Counted from the stretch's first letter, positions 32,986 to 46,014 are shown. The stretch: 64,000 nt of DNA from Liolophura sinensis (GCF_032854445.1 NC_088300.1:43932984-43996983); one strand, 5' to 3'. The notes: generated by a model from the letters alone, not told the origin. Numbers and translations: made by a program.

Positions 32986-35900
32986 CACTGTTTAACATTA
33001 TACACTTCTTTATGATCTACCATGTACATGTACTGACATACATCGGTGAATTTCACTTGAAATTAGTGATTTTGTTCCTAATGTGTTTTTTATATAAAAG
33101 GGCCTAAAACCTTTATGCTCACGAGATGAATAAAGCGTTATGATAATGATCCTAAATGCCTACGTCAGTGTGAATTTCTTAAATCTGCCATAACAAGTTG
33201 TGAATATCATCTTTACCGACTTTGCCTATGGTTGACTCGTTCCGTCAAATTCGACCAGTGGAATGAAAATGGGACATGCGCTATATGTTATGCAAGTGTA
33301 GCATTCGACAAGTCGCACCGTCTGAGCAAGGCTTATGAATTAAATAGGCTTGTACCATTATAATTTCACACGTCCAATTCTACGAGGCGATATGATCTGT
33401 GATATCGTGTGAACGTGGCCTTACATGAAATGTATCCTATGATAACGTTACATGTACACACATTTTTCTTTAAGTTCGGCAAAACTTGAGTTGTGAAGAG
33501 AGTTTTATCTACTGAAACTTTTCTTTCTCAAGTCCAGCATCGCAAGCATTCGTATAGGCACCAGTGTTTTGACCATTTAATGAACGCTTAATCGGTATAA
33601 AGGAAATATGTGAACTAAGATTAAATTACAAGCATTTGTCATTTTTTCCCAGGTTTTAAAAAGTTTTGATTTTGCCGTTGCTGTCAATGTCTTCATCAGC
33701 GAGACCTTACATTTTCACACGTGTACACATCTGTCTCTTCTTTCTCAACGATAATACATGTACATGTATGTTGGTCACGAGTAAATAACAGGAGTCGACC
33801 TATTCTACTTATCTCCTCCATTCTGAGCACTCCCGTCACGAAACCGACTCGTACTCGTCGAATAACAGCTCACGCTTTAGCATGATTGAAAATAGGTTAT
33901 GGGCAAGACAAGGATCTGTGAGTGAAAGGCAGAAATGAATTCTGACTTCGCTGTATATATATATACAAGTCCTCTGTATGAGGGAATTTGTAAGAAGTAG
34001 GCCTGCACCTCGTCCGGTGTATGTACTTTGATAGGTCAGGGTCCAACATACTGAGAATTAACCGCTATTGTAAAGAGTTCCAAAGTGATATACATGTAAT
34101 TTTGACTCTTTTTGGCATGGTACTTAACAATAAAGAACGAGGTACTGTACTAGGTAGATTGGGGGGTCATACTGTGACCGGGTTGGGTGTCTGCGCCATA
34201 AAGTTGGAGTAAGGTAAGGCGGCAATTATTAACGTGTGACTGCTACAACGATATGCGGTGTTGTGACAAGGCATTTCACTTCAAATAAAGATCATAATAG
34301 TGCTCAAAATTACGCTATTTTTTATGCGGCAAACACATTTTTCCTAAAGAAATTTCAGAAATTAAGAAAACATACTACGGATTTTCTTCATTACCATATA
34401 CGCAATCTGTTGATACTTATTGTTTTTGAATGATGCGCTTTTAGTCAAGACAAAAGTTCGTGTTATGGGTCTAACTACCATGATCCCATTCACCAATATC
34501 CAATGCTACGAAACTATTCCAAAGTTCTTTCATGCTGAGGTGCATTTGCTAGGCTTAAAAATGTCCCTGTGAATGCCATGTTTTCTTTCGTCTTCTATAA
34601 CTATCCGACGATTTCCGCGACATCGTAGTGTAGTTTTCTACGTAAATAAGAGTTCACTTTCCCATGGGACAAGTTGCTAATGTCTATATATGTGTTAGAG
34701 GGCATAAACGGGGCGTTTAACTCCTCACTTCCGGCCGACCTCGCTCTACCAGGCTACCACTTAAAACAGTGAGAAATAATATCTCTTGATTCGGGTTCTT
34801 CAAGGAGCTCTTTTGTGACCTCTACACTTGACGATATTCCTATTTCTCGCTGTATGTGTAATTGTCGTTTATAAACCTTACACGCGTTTCATTGTTAGGC
34901 AGCTTCACTTCACATTTACTTCCTGAGCAACATGTAAGAATATCTAAAATGTACCGTATATAAAATTTTTATTCTCACCAAAAAGCAGTTTTTGGTAGCA
35001 CATGCATGCATGTATCATGGAAATGAGTTAGCCAATGGCCCTCTTTTGCTGGCATGTCCATAAGGTTCCGGTCGTCAATCTTTGTCATGCCCTGTGTAAG
35101 TAGCTCATGAATAACATTATAGACCGAGCTCCGGTCCGCGGACTGCGCATCTCCACCCGCCTTTCCTCAAGGCAACTGGTCACCGGCTGGCCTTTACCCA
35201 ACTTTGATGTAAGTCCCAGATTTAGCTGATCTCGCATCAAAAAACCAGGATCGAACCCGGGACGAGGGGGAGAAGCAGCAAGATGTACATTATCATTGGA
35301 GTTCTTATTATCCAAATTCAGGTACTGTGGTTATTATGTCGTCGCTTGAATTCATTGTCCAGATATCACACATTGTTATATCTGTTGTTTTGAGCGCGAG
35401 GTCGATATAAGCATTAAATTACTTGAAATAGGTTTTGCCGCAGGAATTTCTCAGGAACAAAATAATCAAGGTTTTGATCTTTAAATTTCAACATCATGCC
35501 TTTTTGCTTTAACAGGAGTAATGGAATGCAGTTAAGTCCCAAAAGAAGGCTATATATGCATATCTTAACTGTATGTCCAAAATAACATTAAAATAACGTA
35601 ACATCCATTTTGTTTCATGCAAATAGTCACGATATCCACACCGAATGATTTTAGTAGCAAAACTGGATTATTACTTATTTACATCGGAACAGGGTTTGAG
35701 GTTAACGTACAATATTGAACATAAGGCGTTTTATGGACTGCATGAGTCATTACTGCGTTGTTACAATACATGAAATGTCCAATGGTCAAACTAAAACCAG
35801 GCAGATCTTTAGCACGTGATTCCTTATTGGCCAACTACTTGACCTGGATATGACTAGTAGGGCATCGGTGCATGGACATACTAATGAAATGTTAAAATCC

Positions 35901-36147
35901 CGGATACAAGACGAAAAGTTATTTCATGTATTTAACATTATATGCAGATGTTGTTTTGAAATTTCCAGATAATTTTGAATGTGATTTTAAACGAAATAAA
36001 TATCGTAAGATGAAGTTCTCATGAGAAGTTATATTTATCCTCAAGCGAACACATTATATTCTTGTGTTTGTGTCACGAACCTGTCCCTACTCAGGTGAAG
36101 ATATTTATACGCATGTCCAGACGTTGGTCTGTGTCATATTGCACCAT

Positions 36148-36397
36148 CTGGGACCTGGGATCAAACCGAGTCGGGTCATACCAAAGATTATATTAGTGGT
36201 ACTTGTTGCTGCCTCGCTTGGTGCTCAGCACTCAGAGGTTAGAGCAAGGAAGCAGGTCTGGTTAGCCGGGTGTCATTGTAATGTGACTGGGCTGAGTGTC
36301 ATGCTTGATGTCTTCGGCACGATACATCAGTGGCGGCAGCGATTTGGCGGCATGGACTCGGCTTAAATACGACGTTAAAACACCAAGCACACATACG
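36148..36397 (+). mobile_element. SINE family 2, head truncated
   Basis: Shares with the copy at 51059-51310 the box B-like GGGATCAAACC, TTGCTGCCTCGCTTG, GCTCAGCACT, GGTGTCA-TAATGTGA, and GTCTTCGGCA followed by TGGCGGCA. It ends TAAATACGACGTTAAAACACCAAGCACACA, the tail type widespread in mollusc SINEs (recalled, not searched). Confidence 0.75.
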
Positions 36398-36548
36398 TAC
36401 AGACATTATATTGCACCAAACATGAAGTATACCAGTATCAACTGAAAACTGGAAATTCATTTTTTAAATTAATCTGTTGAAATGCAGTTTCAAGATTTAA
36501 AACTGATGAACTTCATCTGTTTGGCCTTTTGTAAGATAATCGTGACAC

Positions 36549-36680
36549 AAACCTACAGAGGGTCGCGGGTTCCCCCGGGGCTCTTTTCGGTTTCCTCCCA
36601 GCATAATGCTGCCCGTCGTCATATAAATGAAATATTCTTGAGTACGGCGTAAAACACCAATCAAGTCAATAAATAAATAA
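36549..36680 (+). mobile_element. SINE family 1, 3' half
   Basis: GGGTCGCGGGTTCCCCCGGG, TTTCCTCCCAGCATAATGCT, GAAATATTCTTGAGTACGGC, AAAACACCAATCAA and an AAATAAATAA tail. It ends within about 50 bases of the first recognised exon of the Notch-ligand-like gene. Confidence 0.85.
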
Positions 36681-36702
36681 TCGTGACATGTTGTTGAGGT
36701 AG

Positions 36703-39700
36703 GTATTGGGCTGGGTGGACGCCACAGGGAAGATTGCCACCAAGTTTCTGAACTATCACAACCCCGAGGGTAAGCAGCTGGATGGGTCGTGTTGTGATAA
36801 GTACAGTTGGTGGGGGCTTGGCGACTGTAAGAGCGGCGATACCTGCGACCCGGGCTTTGTCATCTGTCTGGGCAACATCACCGAGTAAGTCCGAGTGAAT
36901 CAGCAGATTGAACTATCGATGTATCCAGTAGTGGAGCGTTAACTGCATGGCTCATATACTATAACCGAAACTCTCACTGTATGTAGGAGCCACCGTGACA
37001 ACAAGAATTCCACGGCTTTTAGCCCAAGTTGAAGATCAATTGCCTTCCACCAATTTGACGTGTAGATCTGCGCGAATCAGGTAGGAAATCTTGTCAGTAA
37101 CTTGCCAAGTATCGGTGGATTACTTCCGGGAACACCAGATTCCTCAATTCAGAAAATTTACCGCCATCTAAATGAAAAAGTCTTGAGTATGGCTCTAAGC
37201 AACAATCAATTAGTTTTTTTTGGATTCCCTGCCGCATCGAATTACCTTTCTTGCGATCACTTTACCATTTAAAGGCTGCGTTTTAGGAGCCAGCTGTGGA
37301 TAGGTGGGATCTCCTGAAACGGTTAATGGTAAGTTTCGGGGTTCAAGCCACAAAAGCTAGCTGAAGACCTAGCTTGAACTAACTTATTTTGAAAGCCACA
37401 TTGTGTTGTCTACACAATATTTCTCAGTATGTCTGACATAACCTGCATACTGCATTCTTTAATAGGCGCCTGTAAAAGTAATCTCGCGTTACGTCATACT
37501 GGTTGTGATGTAACAATTATGGGATGTAATTCAGAGCATGCCGATTGAGCCTCTACACGTATACAGAAGCGGAAAGTTTGAAGTGTTTACGGCGATTTAC
37601 ATTATACTTGTTCAGACACAATGTGCAGACTACATATCTATGAAGATTCTATCCGCTTTCTGTATCGATCATTATAAAGCTTAAACGGAAAACTGATTTT
37701 GAGGTAGGCCTACATGTATGGACAAATTAGCAATGAAGCAATTCGCCGTTTGATAAACATGCAGATAAATGAGTCTCCAAAAATGATTTAATCTATAAAT
37801 CCTATATTTACCGACACGCTTCGTCCACTAGTTTTGATTCCTTATCATTGATTTGTTCCCAGGTCCAGTAGCATTGATAAGTGTCAGTACGGTCGTAAGA
37901 CGACGGGTCAGTTGTCCAATAACGCCAATAATATCCGCTTCGAGGAGAAAGTCGGTGAAATAAACAACCCGTTGGTGTTTGAGTTTGAGGAATGGCCGGT
38001 GAGTTGTTTGTCATACTCTTTTTCACACATCGGTCTCACATGCAATAACTTAACTTAAATTAAAGAAGTTTATTGCGATCACCATGATATATATGTGACA
38101 GGAGCGTGTATATTTATAACAGTATCATCGTTATGTTCATGCATGGGATATACTCTTTCTGGATATAGCAACATATTCCAACGTGGTTGGTGATTAGATG
38201 CCTGGATATGATGTCGCTGATTCGCTACCCAAAGTAGCCTGAGAAAATTTTTATAACTGGAATTTGTGCTTCAACCAACAAGTGTACCTACCAAAAAACG
38301 ACAATACTTTCAGTGATGCCAGATTTAATTTAATCAATATTCCTATCCAAGTTGTACCATGCTATTGTACAAGTTGTCATTGTTTACGCTGATTGTAGCA
38401 ATAGCTCTTTTACAATGCACACAATTGGGTTTATTATTGTTTTACAGGGCATAGTGAAGCTGAATATCCTGGCCATTGACGCCGACGGCACTGACAAATA
38501 CGACATTGTAGACACATTTGGTTACCAATACAATAAGATGGACCCGGTCAGAGAACTGGACACGAACCCAAAGACTTTGCAGCTGTCGGGATCCAGGAGC
38601 AGGTGGGCAGGATATCTGTGCCAAAGTCATTTTAAATAAGTCATTTTAACTTCAGAAAAAAAGTGAAGTCTTATTTTACGATCCTACTGATAAAATGGTG
38701 TGACCATTTGGCATATATCACACTGTCGTCTCTGTTGTCGTTTTTTTTTTCATATTAGAAAAGTTGAATTTATCTTTTGTATGCATTGCCTATATTTGTC
38801 TCCTTGATTGCATCTCTTCAGTCTGGATCTAGAGTTGAAAGTGTTTTGTGACGCGAACTACTACGGCCCTAACTGTAAGGTGTACTGTGTACCCCGGGAC
38901 GATGACGAAGGGCACTTCATGTGTGATCCGCTGACGGGTGAACGGAACTGTATGCCAGGTATGTGGCCTCATAAGCTTTGTCCGTGTAGTGTCGCAGTGA
39001 TTCGGAGATACAAGTACATGTAGATATTCGCCATTGTTCTGCGGGAACTACACAACCTGTTGATTACCGCTTCGGTAGCATAATGGTTAGAGTGTCCGAA
39101 TCTAAGTCTGGAGACCTAGGATCAAACCCGGGTTGAGTCATACTTGTCTCAAAGACTTCAAAAATGATACTTGTTAGTGGCTCGCTTAGCGCACAGCTGA
39201 GACGTTCGAGTACGGAAACATTACTTGTTGACAAGGTGCCAGGTTAATGTAACTGGATGGGGTATCTTGTTGCTCGGACACAAATGGACACAGTGAGCTG
39301 TGTGCACAGTGTGGACACATATGGCTAAAAATATTAAAAATTAATTTGTAAGCACACATAATACATACGTACACAAAAAAGTGAACGTGTGCAAAGGAAG
39401 TGACAAAGTTAAAGGGACGTAACCGTGGCTTCCATGCCTGAGTCCTTGTAAAGCTCATGTCTGACACGATGCTGCATACACAGGATCAGTTTGGGAAAAG
39501 TAGACAACACTGATATTTGGCTGGATGATCCTGTACTTGCCGTGAGATGTACAGGCATCGATTCTGAGGGTACTTCCTCACAATGACAATGCTTTCGTTT
39601 GTTTCTCATTCTTTATTATTGATACTGCCGAAATGAGACCTTTTGTGAATTCGCAATGAGAACTCTAGCAATTTTCGGAAATAAGAACTGTTGAATTCAA

Positions 39701-42700
39701 TAAAATGATGTAGGCTGTCTGTATGACTGTAGTGTGGCCACACACAGATTAGTAAGTCAGTACACGTGTACTCCTAATTCAGTTTTTTGTTTTCTGTGAC
39801 CTTTACGCTCGGACTATCCTGTGACAAAGTTGCTTAATATATGTTTAAAATGATCTGGGATTAATGGCAGGAATTTATAAATTTGTTACAAACTGTGCAC
39901 ATTGCAGAAAGCAGATATAACGTATTCAGTGTACTGGAATGCGTTAAGGACGTGATAAATAAAATTTTCAAGGATCTATATTCAGCTGCTTGAAGCACAA
40001 TAAGAGTATGCTTGAGACATGTTCAGAAAGAAAACCCCTCACCCATATAAACATGTATATATACGTGACTCAAACTGACGAAGTTCATTAAACCTGGAGC
40101 TTTTACAAGTTATTGTTTTTGTTACAACTGTGAACGCCAAGGATGGAATGGTGAGGATTGCCTAACAAACAAGGACGACTGTGATGGAAACCGCTGTTCC
40201 CATGGATCCACATGCAAGGATGCGGTGAATTCATATACGTGTATATGCCCTGTTGGGAGAACGGGTATGTAGTTTGAAGCCTGCTGAGTACTGACTCGTT
40301 CTTTACTACCAAAATCCTCTGTTGTTAGCTGCACCCTTATGAACCCCCGCCCCCTCCGCCATTTCCACCAGCACCAACTATAATAATTGTTTTGTGTTTT
40401 TTTTCACTGTATACACCGTGGCAAACATGGACGTCTGTCCTTCAGTTAAGTTATCTACGGAACTGTCATACAACTGCTCAACTGAATGTTTTCTACTCAT
40501 GTATTGTCATAGTGCCGGTGCGATATGGTCGGAGCTATCTGGAGATTTACCATTTCTAAAACATATCCAGCCTTGTCTCTGATTCAGTTTTAAATGACAT
40601 TTAATTCGTTGACTAACCTGGTTGTTGTGTGTGCTTGCCACAGGTAGACTGTGTGAGGCGGAGATTAATGAGTGCTCCAGTAACCCGTGCAAACATGGCG
40701 GCAAGTGTAAAGATGCTCTCGGCTTCTTTTACTGCGTGTGCCCAGTAGGAACTTCCGGTGACTATTGTGAGATAGACGTTGTCGAATGTGTGAGCGACCC
40801 GTGTCAAAACAATGTAAGGTCAACTAGATACTGCAAAAGAGGCGATGGTCTATTTCCTGCATCATAGCCTGTGTCCGTGGCACTGGTTGATGTGATAAGC
40901 TAAATTACCATTACGACGACATCAGACTAACTGTTCCTCAGATGATAAGGTTGAAAGATTTACACCAAGGTTTGAACTCCAATTTCCAGAACTGAAATCC
41001 GGCACTATCACCTGACCTAGATTCCCACTATAGCTACATGAATACGCGTATACGGTCTCGTGGTATATAAGATCATCGCCTTAGTGCTGACAAAGACAGA
41101 CCAGTACACCTATACCCCGACTAGTTGCAATTGAAACTTCTGTACCGCTTATCAGTTGACAAGTGTAGGTATGTAGGATAACGACTGGCCATATTAATAC
41201 GGGAAATAGTTAATATATAAGTTTGTTTTTTTTATATTTTTCATGTCATAAGGCATTCGTTTTGTGTGAAAAATGCCGATTACTTGGTTCTTCATACATA
41301 CTTTTTAGACCATTTTTTCATTATGGGCTTTTTTATGATGTACCGGCATCGTAGAAATCTTTGCTGCGTTCTTCTGGTCTCGTAGTATGGCGGTTTTCGT
41401 TGATATGTTCTTGTAGGCGACCTGTGTAGATGAGATCAACGCCTTCCAGTGTGTTTGTCAGGCGGGCTTCACAGGTGGACTCTGTGAGGAGGAAATAGAT
41501 GAATGTGCTAGTGGACCGTGTGTGCAGGCGAAGGAGTGCATCGATCTCACCGGCGATTACCAGTGTGTTTGTACCGAGGGATTTACAGGTATGAACAAAT
41601 ACATTTTTCAATATAAATTTCTAGAATAGAAAAACGTTCTTAGAAGATGCATATTTGTGAAGAAAAATGAATAAAAACTATGTTCCTCATGAGGTCAAAA
41701 TGTGACTTTCCGCCTTGGTAGATTTTTTCTAGGTTTCTGATTACAGAAAGCGCCTAGAGTATGGCGACAACATTTATCCGCTTTTAACTCTGACCTGGAA
41801 GATATTTTCGTGAAAACTTACACTTGTTTAGAGACCTCTTTGGTGGCCTGATGGTTAGAGCGTCCGCATAGATGTAGGGAGACCCGTATAGTGCGACTGG
41901 GTGTGGTGTGACTGATGTGAATGGGTGTGGTGTCATGTCTGGTGTCTTTAGCATGATACTTTAATGGCGGCAGCACTTTGGTGACATTTGGCGACTCGTC
42001 TTGCAACAGAAAGATACAGTATATGTACATTTACCAAATGTCCTCGTCGTCATCTGACTGAAAACTTGCATACATACGAACCCTTGCTTAGTGTTAACGG
42101 GGCTTGTTCGCTTTATAATTATCAAATGTCTCTTGCCTATTCCAAGTATAAAATGTTTGGAAGCTATGTTTGTACCATTGTATAATCAGTCTATATTCCT
42201 TTTTATTTCTCATCTTCAGGTAAAAACTGTGAAATCAACATCGACGAATGTCAAAGCAAGCCATGTCAAAACAATGGCCTGTGCATGGATGCTGTCAGCA
42301 GTTATAGTTGCATATGTCGTGACGGCACGTCGGGTAAATACTGCGAGATCAATTTTGACGAATGTGAGAGCAATCCTTGTCAGAACGGCGGATCCTGCGA
42401 AGACAAGATCAACTCATACACTTGTGGGTGCCCTCTCAGCTACACCGGGAAGCACTGCGAGACGAAAATACAGCCTTGTGATAGTAAGCCTTGTGAAAAT
42501 GGTGGCACATGTGTCAATAACGGTGACAACTTTACGTGTAACTGTTTGCCTGGGTTTGAGGGGTTCACCTGCGAAGAGAATGTGAACGAGTGTGAGAGCG
42601 ACCCGTGTAAGAACGGTGGCTACTGCTCAGACTTAACCGGTAGATTTGAGTGCCGATGTCCGCCTAATACTTCAGGAGAAATGTGTGAGACACTTTTGGA

Positions 42701-45189
42701 GACCACAACAATTCCTACAACGGAACCAGTTACAATACCTACTACTGGGGATTTGACGACTGAAGAGTATACGGACGAAATGTCTACGGTAATTCCTACC
42801 GGTGACATGCGCACTGACGAAATGTCAAGCCCCTCGCAAGAAGAAACGTCAAGTCAGTCACTAGATGAAGTGTCAAGTCAATCACTTGGATGAAATGTTA
42901 AGTCTATTGCCAGATGAAGTGACTACGACGATGGACGAAATGGTGGACAACACGACAGCAGCAACAGATGCAGGTGAACTGTCTTCATTAAGCACAGCTG
43001 ATAATACTTCCACAACTCCAAGTTTTGAACCAGAAGCAACTGGACAAGATTTGACGACATTTGATGGTGACATCGAAACCTTGTTGACTACACCATACCA
43101 GCCAAGACCAGACGTCCCGGTCGACGAATTACCAACGAGGATTTCAGAACAACGGACGACTCAGTTAATGTAACTGCAGATATCACCGAAAGTGACGCAG
43201 ACAATTTCAACATTGTCTACCGTCGAAGTAGAAGCGCACACCTTTAGGACTAAGCGACACAACCGCAGATGTAACAGATCTAGACAGTGCATATAATGCT
43301 ACGACAGTGTCACTGACTCCAGTATCACTGCAGACGATCTCTCCGGAAAATTTCATCAGAAGAGATTGGTGTAGTGACAGAGGAAGGTAGCGGGGATATT
43401 GCTGTGACGCCAGTTATAGATGTGGAGGACACCGGAGGAGGATGGAGGTTCTGGCGCTGTGATCACCACTGAGCCTCTCATGATGATCTCTGATGTCACC
43501 GAAAGTGTATCAAAAGAGACTGCAACAACGACCACTGTTGAGCCCGGAACTTACGGCTACATCGACTCCTAGTGACGCCAGTCAAGAGCAGTACTGACGT
43601 CGACAGTACTGATGTTGATACTGCCCGCTTCTGGTGATTTGGATGAGACCTTAACCTCGTTATCACCTGTGAAGACTGTGGGGACTGATATATCCGATTC
43701 CGTTGAGGAGTCTGCGTCAGGAGATATCACGGATGTCATGACGTCTACCCCAGTCACGCGACTGACGTCTTCGAAAGTAATAGACGAGGAAGACGTGGGC
43801 TCAGGTGCCACAGTTGAGGTGTTGCCGTCCGAAGAAAGCACTCCGGACGAACCAGAGTACTCTGTCGTCACATTCAGATGCTTCGTTGACAACACCGCGG
43901 GCAGAAGTGGACAGCTCGGGTGATCTTGTAGTTGATACAACTGACGGAGTGGTTGATACAACTGACGGAGAGGCTGATACAGCTGACGGAGAAGTTGGCT
44001 CGGGTGAAATTGTGACGTCAGTTCTTTTGTCGTCAACTGTGGCGGATGTTAATGCAACCTCTCCATTAGCTACTTCGCAGGCTGTCACTACACCAGTGAC
44101 TCTTTCCACATTTTCTCCAGAAAAGGAAAATCTGTCTTCTACTGCAAGATCAGTGTTTCCAATAGCGACCGACCTGTACATGGGTAGTATCGAAGAGAAC
44201 GTATTTGTATCCTGAACTTGTGGTACAACTCCTCCATTACTAATCTTTCCCGACAAACCACGCTCTACTACTGTAAAAGTATGTCCCTAAGAGAACTCCA
44301 AAACCATATGTTCCCAAAACCACACCTGCCCTACGGAGAAGCCTTCTAGTTTAGAGACAACCACTCTGGAATTGGATACAGAATCAGTAACTTCGTGGAT
44401 ATACGATACAATGTCTACACTATCTACACTTTTTACAACATCAACAACAACAGCAACAACCAGCAACCTCAGGCTACCACTGAAGGGGAAGGCTGAACCA
44501 CCACCGCCTATCCTTCTTCCCACCTCAGAGCCACAAGACCAGCGCACGAATCGTGGTGATATACCACCCGAAGAAGACGACAACCACTACTCCCACAAAA
44601 CCAACTAAGGCAACTCCTACGCCAGTACCCCCCTACACCTGTACCCACCACAACAGTACCTTCCACACCGGTGCCCACGGAAAACATCCCTTATCCGTCA
44701 AAGTCTGTTACATGGCCCAAGCCAGTAATGGTAAAGACAACTCCTAAGACAACAGTGATACCCTCTCTAGGTTTCCCGTCCATACGGACCAGAGTATATC
44801 ACACGGTGAGAAATGCCTACAACGTCGGAAAGAAGATAGCTGACGCAGCGTACAAAAAGTCCAAGGCGTTGCTCCATCGCACCATTCGTCGATTGACGGA
44901 TCTATGGAAGTTATGTGTAAGGAACGCCATGAAGGTTGTATACACGCCATACAACTACGTCCGGAACCTCTACACGACTTCCGTCAACAAGGGTAACAGG
45001 TTGCTGAGTAACGCTTACAAATACACCTACAGTGGGCTTCGGAAAGTTTACGGACACGCACGAAGGACCATGTCCAGCTATTACAACTACCTCCGGGCAC
45101 AGTACAAGAGACGATACAATTATTATTATACTCAGTATTATAATTACTACCGAAATCTTAAAAACAAATGGTGGAATTACTTTGGCTGA
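36703..45189 (+). CDS. Notch-ligand-like DSL/EGF protein; 5' exon missing
   Basis: Exons: 36728 (or 36703)-36884, 37863-37998, 38448-38602, 38822-38958, 40142-40264, 40644-40813, 41417-41588, and a long last exon from 42220. Phases join throughout. The first three encode a Notch-ligand N-terminal (MNNL/C2-like) domain with GSCCDKY and [14 protein letters not shown] domain follows ([19 protein letters not shown]; six cysteines, ending GWNGEDC). Then come eight EGF repeats, several of calcium-binding type ([20 protein letters not shown]), to about 42690. Such ligands bind Notch at the cell surface and normally have a membrane span and cytoplasmic tail; none is visible here. After 42890 the frame is repeatedly broken (separate entry) before an intact basic tail. 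The signal-peptide exon upstream was not found. DSL and EGF identity is firm; a real Notch-activating role is not shown. Confidence 0.85.
39065..39275 (+). mobile_element. SINE family 2 (DSL gene intron)
   Basis: tRNA-like head CCGCTTCGGTAGCATAATGG followed by TTAGAGTGTCC (box A) and GGATCAAACCCGGGTTGAG (box B region), then the GCTCGCTTAGCGCACAG body and GGTGCCAGGTTAATGTAAC. It lies in the intron after the DSL exon. Confidence 0.8.
41836..42005 (+). mobile_element. SINE family 2, internally deleted (DSL gene)
   Basis: Head GGTGGCCTGATGGTTAGAGC and GTCCGCATAG, then directly GGGTGTGGTGTCATGTCTGG, GTCTTTAGCATGATACT and AATGGCGGCAG. The middle third of the element, including box B, is missing. 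Confidence 0.7.
42885..44670 (+). pseudogene. Frameshifted acidic Ser/Thr-rich region
   Basis: After the eighth EGF repeat the protein becomes Thr/Ser/Asp/Glu-rich. The first break is at about 42885-42893: DEVSSQSL should continue [13 protein letters not shown], but one extra base brings a stop. Further switches are needed near 43150, 43245, 43350, 43435, 43555, 43590, 43900 and 44215 to keep reading the same kind of peptide ([38 protein letters not shown] repeats). No comparable break occurs in the other exons. Options are local sequence errors near short homopolymers, unrecognised micro-introns, or decay of this part of the gene. The pieces keep a consistent acidic, mucin-like composition, which argues for a formerly or truly coding exon. 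Confidence 0.6.
44671..45189 (+). CDS. Basic tyrosine-rich C-terminal block
   Basis: An intact frame at the 3' end of the DSL/EGF gene. After a Pro/Thr stretch the last 135 or so residues are rich in Tyr, Lys, Arg and Asn, with recurrent units such as [36 protein letters not shown] and [14 protein letters not shown], ending WWNYFG before TGA. It lacks Cys apart from one residue and has no hydrophobic span. The composition suggests amphipathic basic helices or an adhesive or matrix-binding tail; that is inference. It is probably the C-terminus of the upstream gene, reached through the frameshifted region, but it could be a separate short transcript, since ATG 44671 is in frame. I do not recognise a family. 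Confidence 0.55.
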   Translation: MPTENIPYPSKSVTWPKPVMVKTTPKTTVIPSLGFPSIRTRVYHTVRNAYNVGKKIADAAYKKSKALLHRTIRRLTDLWKLCVRNAMKVVYTPYNYVRNLYTTSVNKGNRLLSNAYKYTYSGLRKVYGHARRTMSSYYNYLRAQYKRRYNYYYTQYYNYYRNLKNKWWNYFG

Positions 45190-46008
45190 GGTCTGAAAAC
45201 GTTTAAGAAGTCGGTTCGGGATGTGTTGGGTTAAACTTCTAGGTTTGGTGCAATGTTTACATCCGTCATTTGCGTTGCCCTTCCACTTGTTCTTGAGCTC
45301 AATGGACAGTATAGGCATATGAAACAGAGAATTTAGGCTTGAATGTTTCGTGGCTGGAAGTTTAAGAACTTAAGTGAGTTAAATATATTCCAAAAATAAC
45401 ACATACATGGACGTAGGACGTGAGTAGATTGAACCTTCCTCAGGCATTAACATTTTAAGAAAAATGTCTAAGCAACACTGCTATTTTCTGTGTCAGACGC
45501 CTGTATGTTAAAAAGTAAGGAAATGAACAGATGTAATATAAAGCCATGGTGACTTAGAATGAAAGTCGGAAGCCTTCAGCCAAGGAAATTCACACGAACT
45601 AGCAACTTGAGGTATCATGGCATCATCGAAAGTTCACATTTAATTCACGTGGTTACAATTGATATATTGTTCTACTTGTTATATTGTTAGCGCAAGAACG
45701 TAACCTGTTTCTGCATGACTGTTTTTTCTGTTTCTTCATACTTTGGTTGAAAGTCGACCTATATCAACTCAGGAATGCCCTCAAGTCTCGTCGTATTTGT
45801 GTACCATGTATTTGTTTAACCTATCAGAAAAATTAAGTAGTCTTGTTTTCATGTCAAAATCAAGAAAATGTAACGCGGGAGGTTTACTAAACTACTACTT
45901 TACTAAAATAATTACCAATAAGCCCAGTAATAAAAGATCTATTTTCGAGCCTATCAGGACTTGCATAATGATGCAAACTTAATTGTCCGTAAAACATATG
46001 TCATTGTC

Positions 46009-46014
46009 AATAAA
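46009..46014 (+). promoter_or_regulatory. Candidate poly(A) signal, DSL/EGF gene
   Basis: AATAAA about 820 bases after the stop at 45189, the clearest such hexamer downstream. Assignment is by position only. Confidence 0.35.

Larger units (their letters stand above)
32377..36545. other. Intergenic region with SINEs
   Basis: No exon chain recognised. Contains a SINE at 32752-32985 and a second-family SINE at 36148-36397. The first exon and promoter of the Notch-ligand-like gene may lie here, but no signal-peptide exon could be identified. Confidence 0.5.

Noticed and set aside
35085-35315. Minus-strand tRNA or SINE suggested by GGGTTCGATCCTGG
   Set aside because: A good box B alone, without a matching box A at the right distance or a tail; left unannotated.
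39065-39140. Functional tRNA gene
   Set aside because: Boxes A and B are present but the stems do not pair well and the sequence continues into a SINE body shared with other copies.
43800-44256. Minus-strand Ser/Val-rich open frames in the acidic region as a separate gene
   Set aside because: They are shadows of the low-complexity plus-strand coding sequence, with no splice context or domain.
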